Below, in pieces: positions 6,743 through 11,472 of a DNA stretch of 11,472 bases (the first letter of the stretch is position 1; every line of letters starts with the position of its first letter). Below the pieces are notes generated by a model that saw only the letters and a program-made list of their open reading frames with translations, was not told the origin of the DNA and made no database searches. This DNA comes from Mangrovibacterium sp047972415 (GTDB taxonomy: Bacteria > Bacteroidota > Bacteroidia > Bacteroidales > Prolixibacteraceae), in contig JBKEAN010000196.1 of NCBI GenBank assembly GCA_047972415.1, forward strand, positions 1-11,472. Reading direction: 5' to 3'. Made by a program: the position numbers and the translations under genes.

Positions 6743-7360
6743 GTGGACAAAAGCAGAAACGATACAAATAAGTCAACCTTACTTTTCCGGCAGTTTAAAC
6801 AAGGCGATCCAAAAGCATTGGAGGAGCTGTTCTATCGCACTTTTCCTCGTTTGTTCGACTTTGCAAACAGAATTACCAAAGACAGGCAAGTGGCCGAAGA
6901 TATTGTGCAGGACGTATTTATTAAAATTTGGGAAAAGAAGGAACGTATTGAAAGTATCAACATCGAAGGCTATCTGTTCCGGCTGGTCCGCAACCAATGC
7001 CTCGATTATATCAAATTTATTAAAGTAATTTCCGGGAGGGAGATCGAATTTAATTCGATGCAAAAGATTGAAGAGCTTTACCGTATCGATTTCATTCGCG
7101 ACCAACCTTATTTGCTGATACAGGAAGAATTAAAACTGGAGATTGAACGAACCATCGACTCGCTGCCACCCCGTTGCCGCGAGGTTTTTATTTTAAGTAA
7201 AATTGAAGGGCTGAAAAACCGCGAAATCGCAGAACAGCTTCAAATCAGCATCAAAAATGTAGAGCGGCATTTGGTTCGGGCCACCCAGGCTTTTCGCCAA
7301 AAATTTTCAAACGAGCTTCCTTTGGGCATCATTATTCTGGTGTTGAAAATTATTTCTTAA
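6743..7360 (+). CDS. ECF RNA polymerase sigma factor (Bacteroidota sigma-70 family)
   Basis: A 205-residue extracytoplasmic-function sigma factor. Region 2 (about residues 27-93) includes the core-binding motif AEDIVQDVFIKIWEKKE and the -10 recognition helix ending in NQCLDYIKF. Region 4 (about 133-187) includes LPPRCREVFILSKIEGLKNR and the helix-turn-helix QLQISIKNVERHLVRA that reads the -35 element. Regions 1 and 3 are absent, as in all ECF factors. The C-terminus (193-204, PLGIIILVLKII) is a short hydrophobic tail, which recurs in Bacteroidota members of this family. The start is taken as GTG at 6743: the first in-frame ATG is at residue 106, inside the protein, and an upstream TAG at 6698 limits extension. 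It is the first gene of a probable operon with a FecR-like anti-sigma factor (68-bp gap) and a SusC-type receptor, and should activate uptake genes when released by FecR. Confidence 0.92.
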   Translation: MDKSRNDTNKSTLLFRQFKQGDPKALEELFYRTFPRLFDFANRITKDRQVAEDIVQDVFIKIWEKKERIESINIEGYLFRLVRNQCLDYIKFIKVISGREIEFNSMQKIEELYRIDFIRDQPYLLIQEELKLEIERTIDSLPPRCREVFILSKIEGLKNREIAEQLQISIKNVERHLVRATQAFRQKFSNELPLGIIILVLKIIS

Positions 7361-7401
7361 AAAATTTGATTTTGCAGGATGGGTAAAAGCTGTTTGACGG
7401 A

Positions 7402-7417
7402 GTTATAACAGTATAAC
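7402..7417. promoter_or_regulatory. Inverted repeat before the anti-sigma gene
   Basis: GTTATA (7402-7407) and TATAAC (7412-7417) are perfect inverted arms around ACAG, 11 bp before the FecR start at 7429. A TTTG at 7393-7396 lies just upstream. It could be part of an internal promoter or a small operator, but one AT-rich 6-bp palindrome is weak evidence. Confidence 0.2.
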
Positions 7418-7428
7418 ACCAAAAAACG

Positions 7429-8400
7429 ATGCAAACCGAACCGTCCTTTGAGACTTTATGCCACCGCTATTTGGAAGGCCGATTGGGCGACAGCGACTAT
7501 GGCTTGTTTACCAGTCAGTTGCACGACTTCGGGAATCTGGCCCGTTTCGACGAAATCAAGCGCCATTGGAACCCGGAGCGAAACCCGGCGGCAGAAGCCG
7601 GTTGGCAACACTTGTCGTACCGCATGGCCAAAGCAGAAAGCCCTTCAACCCGAAAAACCAGCTTCAAGCTCAATTATTGGTTATCGGCTGTTGCCGCCGT
7701 CCTGCTTTTCGGCCTGTTTATTTCTACAGCTATTTTCTACCTGAAAAGCGAAAGCCTGCTGTTCGGCTATACCCGGATTGAAACCCCGCGCGGCGAAAAA
7801 TCGAAAGTGACCCTTCCCGACGGGACCGAAGTTTGGCTGAATGCCAATTCCTCAATTAGTTATCCGTCGTTTTCCAAGTCAACCCGCGAGGTGAAACTGG
7901 AGGGCGAAGCCTACTTTAACGTACAGCATAGCAATAATATACCGTTTGTAGTGCACACGGCCCGCTGCGATGTAAAAGTGTTGGGGACCGAGTTTAACGT
8001 AATGGCTTACGAGCGGCTCAACCGCAACGAAGTGACCCTGTTCAAAGGGCGGGTCGAAGTAAAAAGCGGCGAACAATCGGCTGTGCTGAAGGTGGGCGAG
8101 CTGTGCCATATTTCCGACGAAGGCCAACAGATAAGCCAAGCCAACCTGAACCTGGCCCACAGTTGGGTCGAAAACAAGCTGAACTTTCAAAAAATCCCCT
8201 TCAGCGAACTCATCATGCGGCTCGAAAACTGGTACGATGTCGATATCGACTACGACCGGAACCGCTTGGGCAATACCGAGTTTAGCGGAAGTTTTAAAAA
8301 CGAGGAAACCATCTGGCAGGTGCTCGATGCCCTGAAAGTTTATATGCCAATCAACTACAAAATAATTGATAACCGAAAAATTGAACTCAATGTAGATTAA
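7429..8400 (+). CDS. FecR family anti-sigma factor
   Basis: A 323-residue single-pass inner-membrane protein that should hold the neighbouring ECF sigma factor inactive and relay the receptor signal. Residues 1-80 are cytoplasmic and contain W-rich helices (RHWNPE, AGWQHL) that bind sigma. A transmembrane helix spans about 83-105 (WLSAVAAVLLFGLFISTAIF). The periplasmic FecR domain covers about 116-212, with the hallmarks TPRGEKSKVTLPDGTEVWLN, EVKLEGEAYFNV and DVKVLGTEFNV. The C-terminal DUF4974-type domain (about 252-320) begins LNFQKIPFSELIMRLENWY and ends in KIIDNRKIEL; it is the part expected to meet the STN domain of the receptor. Domain order and length are standard for Bacteroidota. It starts at ATG 7429 and is followed after 65 bp by the SusC-type gene, which fits a sigma/anti-sigma/receptor operon. 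Confidence 0.93.
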   Translation: MQTEPSFETLCHRYLEGRLGDSDYGLFTSQLHDFGNLARFDEIKRHWNPERNPAAEAGWQHLSYRMAKAESPSTRKTSFKLNYWLSAVAAVLLFGLFISTAIFYLKSESLLFGYTRIETPRGEKSKVTLPDGTEVWLNANSSISYPSFSKSTREVKLEGEAYFNVQHSNNIPFVVHTARCDVKVLGTEFNVMAYERLNRNEVTLFKGRVEVKSGEQSAVLKVGELCHISDEGQQISQANLNLAHSWVENKLNFQKIPFSELIMRLENWYDVDIDYDRNRLGNTEFSGSFKNEETIWQVLDALKVYMPINYKIIDNRKIELNVD

Positions 8401-8405
8401 AAAAA

Positions 8406-8441
8406 AGGCGAAAGCGGAGCTCCTACCTTCCACCCTCGCCT
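8406..8441 (+). promoter_or_regulatory. Small inverted repeat in the SusC leader
   Basis: AGGCGA (8406-8411) and TCGCCT (8436-8441) can pair around a 24-nt loop that contains the palindrome GGAGCTCC (8416-8423). It starts 5 bp after the FecR stop. There is no T-run, so full termination is unlikely; partial attenuation or messenger processing between fecR and the receptor gene is possible. No clear promoter is visible in the 65-bp gap. Confidence 0.2.
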
Positions 8442-8465
8442 GAGCATAAATACACTAATATTCAA

Positions 8466-11400
8466 ATGCAAACCAAAATTATGGAAAAAAAACATGTGAA
8501 GCAAAGGCTGCACATTGGCCTAATGCTTAAAAAACTCCTAACGATTATGAAGATAACAACGCTGTTAGTCCTTCTTACCTTTATGCAGGTTAGTGCTATT
8601 GGATATTCCCAATCTTCCAAAATTACGATGGATTTCAAAAACAAAAGTTTGGAAGAAATCTTCACCTACATTGAGCAAAACACCGACTACTCCATTTTGT
8701 ACAAGAACGAGCTGATTGAAAATACCGCGCTTAAAAGCGGCAATTACACCGATCGCGATGTAGTGGAAGTTTTGTCGGATGTATTGAAAGGTGAACAACT
8801 GAATTACAGTATCAAAGGGAAAATTATCCTGATTGTACCCGACGAGAGCGCTCCGCCAAAACCCACACAGCAGCAAGGGAAAAAGGTCTCGGGCAAGGTG
8901 TTGGACGAGTCGGGCATGGCACTTCCGGGTGTTACCGTGGTGCTGAAAGGAACTACTGTTGGCACCATTACCGATGCCAACGGAAACTATTCGTTGCAAG
9001 TGCCTGAGGATGGGACACTGGAATTTACGTTTATCGGGATGAGCCCGCAGACGGTCGATATTAAGGGACAAAGCACCATAAGTGTGGTAATGAAAGAAGA
9101 AACGGTAGGTGTGGACGAAGTGGTGGTGATTGGTTACGGAACTCAGAAAAAGGCCGATATTACCGGTGCCGTTTCTGTTGTCAATGCCGAAACCATTGAA
9201 AACTTAAAGCCGCTCAAGGTTGAGCAAGCCTTGCAGGGAACCGTGTCGGGGGTGAACGTAACCGCACAATCGGGCTCGCCGGGTGCCGCTCTTAATATTC
9301 GTATCCGCGGAATTTCGACTAATGGCGATGCTTCGCCGGTAGCCATCATCGATGGTTATCAGGGCGATTTAAGCACCCTCAACCCGAACGATATTGAAAC
9401 CATTACCGTGTTGAAGGACGCCCAGGCTGCTATTTATGGAACTGTTGGAGCCAACGGGATTATTCTGGTGACCACCAAATCGGGCCGGAAAAACCAGGTC
9501 ACAAAAGTTATTCTGAACAGTTCGATTGGGATACAGGAAACCAACCGGAAACTGCCACTGTTGAATGCCACCGAATATGCGGTACTTCAAAACGAAGCCT
9601 ATGCGGCCAATGGTGCAGAACTGCCTTTCCCCAATATTTCGGGTTTGGGGCGCGGAACGAACTGGCAAGATGAATTGTTCGAAACCTCGCCGGTGTACAA
9701 CAACGACCTGAATATTTCGGGCGGGAGCGATAAAATGGTTTACGCGCTGAGCGCATCAAACCTGAACCAGGAAGGGATTATTGGCGGCCCCAAAACCGGT
9801 TACGAACGCAGCACTGCGCGGCTAAGCCTTGGCGCTGATTTGTCGGACTGGATTAAATTGAAAACGAATGTGACCTTTACCAGCGTTGACCGCAAAACCA
9901 TCAACGAGTTTGGCTTGGGTTCGGTATTGTTCAACGCGCTGAGTATGCCTTCGACCATGCCGGTTTACGATGAAAACGGCGATTACTTTCTGGCCCCTTC
10001 CAATTTGGGCAACGAAGTGATTAACCCGATGGCGCAAATTGCGAATACCTTTAACGACTCTAATTTGGCCAAATGGAACGGCAACTTCAGCCTCGACTTT
10101 GAACTGATGCCAGGCCTGACGGCTACCACCCGCATTGGCTTTAACACCAATAACGATAAATCGAAAGACTTTTCCAAGCAAATCAGCTATGGCGGAAAAG
10201 TGTTTGATGTAACGCGAAGCAGCGTCTTCCAAACCCGGAACAATTATAACGACTACACTTTTGATGCTTTTGTGACCTACGATAAAATCTTTAACGAAAG
10301 TCACCACCTGACGGCAACCATTGGGACAACCGTGTATAAAACCTGGGGCGACCACCTGGAAGGCCGTGGTTACGATGTACCGAACAACTCCTGGGAATTT
10401 GCCGATCTGAGCCTAACCACTGGCACAAGTAGTGCTAAAGCTGTTAACTCGTGGGTTTACGACCAGCGCCGCCTGTCGTATTTCGGACGTTTGCAGTACG
10501 ATTATCAGGGGAGGTATTTGCTTTCGGCCATGCTCCGCCGCGATGCTTCAACCAAGTTTGGCCCCGACAATGCGGTGGCTTATTTCCCCTCGGTAACCAT
10601 GGGTTGGAACCTGACCAAGGAGAGTTTCCTGAAAAATTCGGAAAAAATCGACTTGCTGAAATTACGATTAAGTTACGGGATTCTGGGATCCGACAAGATA
10701 GACGATTACCAGTATATTTCGCAATTGGACGGCGAAGCAACTTACGTGTTCAATGGTTCGCTGGTAAACGGAACGGCTGTTGGGGCCAGTCCAAACCCGG
10801 CCATCAAGTGGGAAGAATCGGAACAGTTTGATGTGGGTGCCGACCTGAAACTATTCAACAACAAAGTGGACATCAGCGCCGACTACTTCATCAAAAAAAC
10901 CAACAATCTGCTGATTGGGAATATTCCGGTTTCAGGTATCCTGGGCATTGGAGCTCCCGGTGCTGCTGGCCCGACGGTAAATGCCGGAACGGTGAAAAAC
11001 AGTGGTTTTGAATTTGCAGTCGGCTATCGCGGAAATATTGCAAAAGACTTTTCGTTCAGCGTAAATTATAACCTGACTACCTTGAAAAACGAAGTGCTGG
11101 AAGTAAACAACGGAACCGGTTTTGTTCAGGGCGGAAGTTTTGGCGTGGGACAGCCTTTGCCTGCCCGCATGGAAGTTGGCAAACCAATCGGCTACTTCTA
11201 CGGCTACAAAACCGATGGTTTGTTCCAAAGCCAGGCCGAAGTGGATGCCCATCCTTCGCAAATTGCCTTAGGTGCCAATGCTTCGCCGGGCGACATTCGT
11301 TTTGTGAATACCAACAACGACGAGGTGATTGACACCGACGACCGCGTGGAGATTGGCAGCCCGATTCCCGATGCTACCATGGGCATGAACCTCACCCTCA

Positions 11401-11472
11401 ACTTTAAAGGTTTCGACTTTGTGGCTTATGCTTTTGCATCAATTGGGAACGACATTGTGCGCAATTACGAAC
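8466..11472 (+). CDS. SusC/RagA-type TonB-linked receptor with STN signalling domain, 3' end outside window
   Basis: An open frame of 1002 codons that runs off the right edge; family length suggests roughly 50-100 residues are missing. A signal peptide covers about residues 1-48 (hydrophobic core at about 27-45, ending near GYSQ). An STN (secretin/TonB short N-terminal) domain follows at about 54-125, with KSLEEIFTYIEQNTDYSILY; it is the periplasmic piece that contacts FecR. Then come a carboxypeptidase-regulatory-like domain (about 139-212, VSGKVLDESGMALPGVTVVL), a TonB-box-like VDEVVVIGYGT (216-226), and the plug (about 226-340) with the SusC signature AAIYGTVGANGIILVTTKSG. The barrel occupies the rest. 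It should import a glycan or other oligomer with a SusD-like lipoprotein, expected downstream. The ATG at 8466 is the longest start; ATG at 8481 (MEKKH) is equally plausible. Substrate cannot be inferred from this protein alone. Confidence 0.93.
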   Translation, partial: MQTKIMEKKHVKQRLHIGLMLKKLLTIMKITTLLVLLTFMQVSAIGYSQSSKITMDFKNKSLEEIFTYIEQNTDYSILYKNELIENTALKSGNYTDRDVVEVLSDVLKGEQLNYSIKGKIILIVPDESAPPKPTQQQGKKVSGKVLDESGMALPGVTVVLKGTTVGTITDANGNYSLQVPEDGTLEFTFIGMSPQTVDIKGQSTISVVMKEETVGVDEVVVIGYGTQKKADITGAVSVVNAETIENLKPLKVEQALQGTVSGVNVTAQSGSPGAALNIRIRGISTNGDASPVAIIDGYQGDLSTLNPNDIETITVLKDAQAAIYGTVGANGIILVTTKSGRKNQVTKVILNSSIGIQETNRKLPLLNATEYAVLQNEAYAANGAELPFPNISGLGRGTNWQDELFETSPVYNNDLNISGGSDKMVYALSASNLNQEGIIGGPKTGYERSTARLSLGADLSDWIKLKTNVTFTSVDRKTINEFGLGSVLFNALSMPSTMPVYDENGDYFLAPSNLGNEVINPMAQIANTFNDSNLAKWNGNFSLDFELMPGLTATTRIGFNTNNDKSKDFSKQISYGGKVFDVTRSSVFQTRNNYNDYTFDAFVTYDKIFNESHHLTATIGTTVYKTWGDHLEGRGYDVPNNSWEFADLSLTTGTSSAKAVNSWVYDQRRLSYFGRLQYDYQGRYLLSAMLRRDASTKFGPDNAVAYFPSVTMGWNLTKESFLKNSEKIDLLKLRLSYGILGSDKIDDYQYISQLDGEATYVFNGSLVNGTAVGASPNPAIKWEESEQFDVGADLKLFNNKVDISADYFIKKTNNLLIGNIPVSGILGIGAPGAAGPTVNAGTVKNSGFEFAVGYRGNIAKDFSFSVNYNLTTLKNEVLEVNNGTGFVQGGSFGVGQPLPARMEVGKPIGYFYGYKTDGLFQSQAEVDAHPSQIALGANASPGDIRFVNTNNDEVIDTDDRVEIGSPIPDATMGMNLTLNFKGFDFVAYAFASIGNDIVRNYE

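Noticed and set aside
9822..10355. A 177-residue minus-strand open frame inside the SusC-type gene
   Set aside because: The plus-strand receptor frame is continuous and clearly homologous here; the antisense frame is a shadow.

Overview
The window looks like chromosomal DNA of a Bacteroidota bacterium. The evidence is an ECF sigma factor / FecR anti-sigma / STN-bearing SusC-type receptor cluster, a second large TonB-dependent receptor, promoter elements of the Bacteroidota TAnnTTTG type, and starts without clear Shine-Dalgarno sequences. Gene style (moderate GC, long RagA/SusC receptor, Dcp-type peptidase) would fit a Marinilabiliales/Prolixibacteraceae-like lineage, but that finer placement is inference.

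Layout. 1-204: 3' end of a flavin reductase-like FMN-binding protein (+). 199-302: an unusual block of about 11-bp repeats, six forward and three inverted, starting over the stop codon. 330-2384: M3 metallopeptidase dcp (+), with an intrinsic terminator at 2411-2441. 2452-2950: about 500 bp without a convincing protein gene. It holds two diverged tandem copies of a roughly 200-bp element that reads best as two small structured RNAs on the minus strand, each ending in an intrinsic terminator, followed by a hairpin just upstream of the next gene. 2951-5623: stand-alone TonB-dependent receptor (+). 5727-6467: MTA/SAH nucleosidase (-), convergent with the receptor. 6743-11472: ECF sigma factor, FecR-like anti-sigma factor and a SusC/RagA receptor with an N-terminal STN domain (+), the last running off the window.

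How the genes work together. The last three genes form a textbook trans-envelope switch. Substrate binding at the outer-membrane receptor is passed through its periplasmic STN domain to the inner-membrane FecR protein, which then releases the ECF sigma factor to transcribe uptake genes. A SusD-like lipoprotein and degradative enzymes would be expected just beyond the right edge. The other genes are housekeeping (Dcp oligopeptide breakdown, nucleosidase recycling of SAH/MTA, flavin-dependent reduction) and show no obvious link to the switch.

The part least explained by known families is the duplicated element at 2452-2862. The two copies have diverged strongly, yet keep three sequence blocks, block spacing, a hairpin at the same place with different sequence, and a terminator stem with a compensatory base-pair change. 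That is the pattern of conserved RNA structure. I cannot name an RNA family for it.
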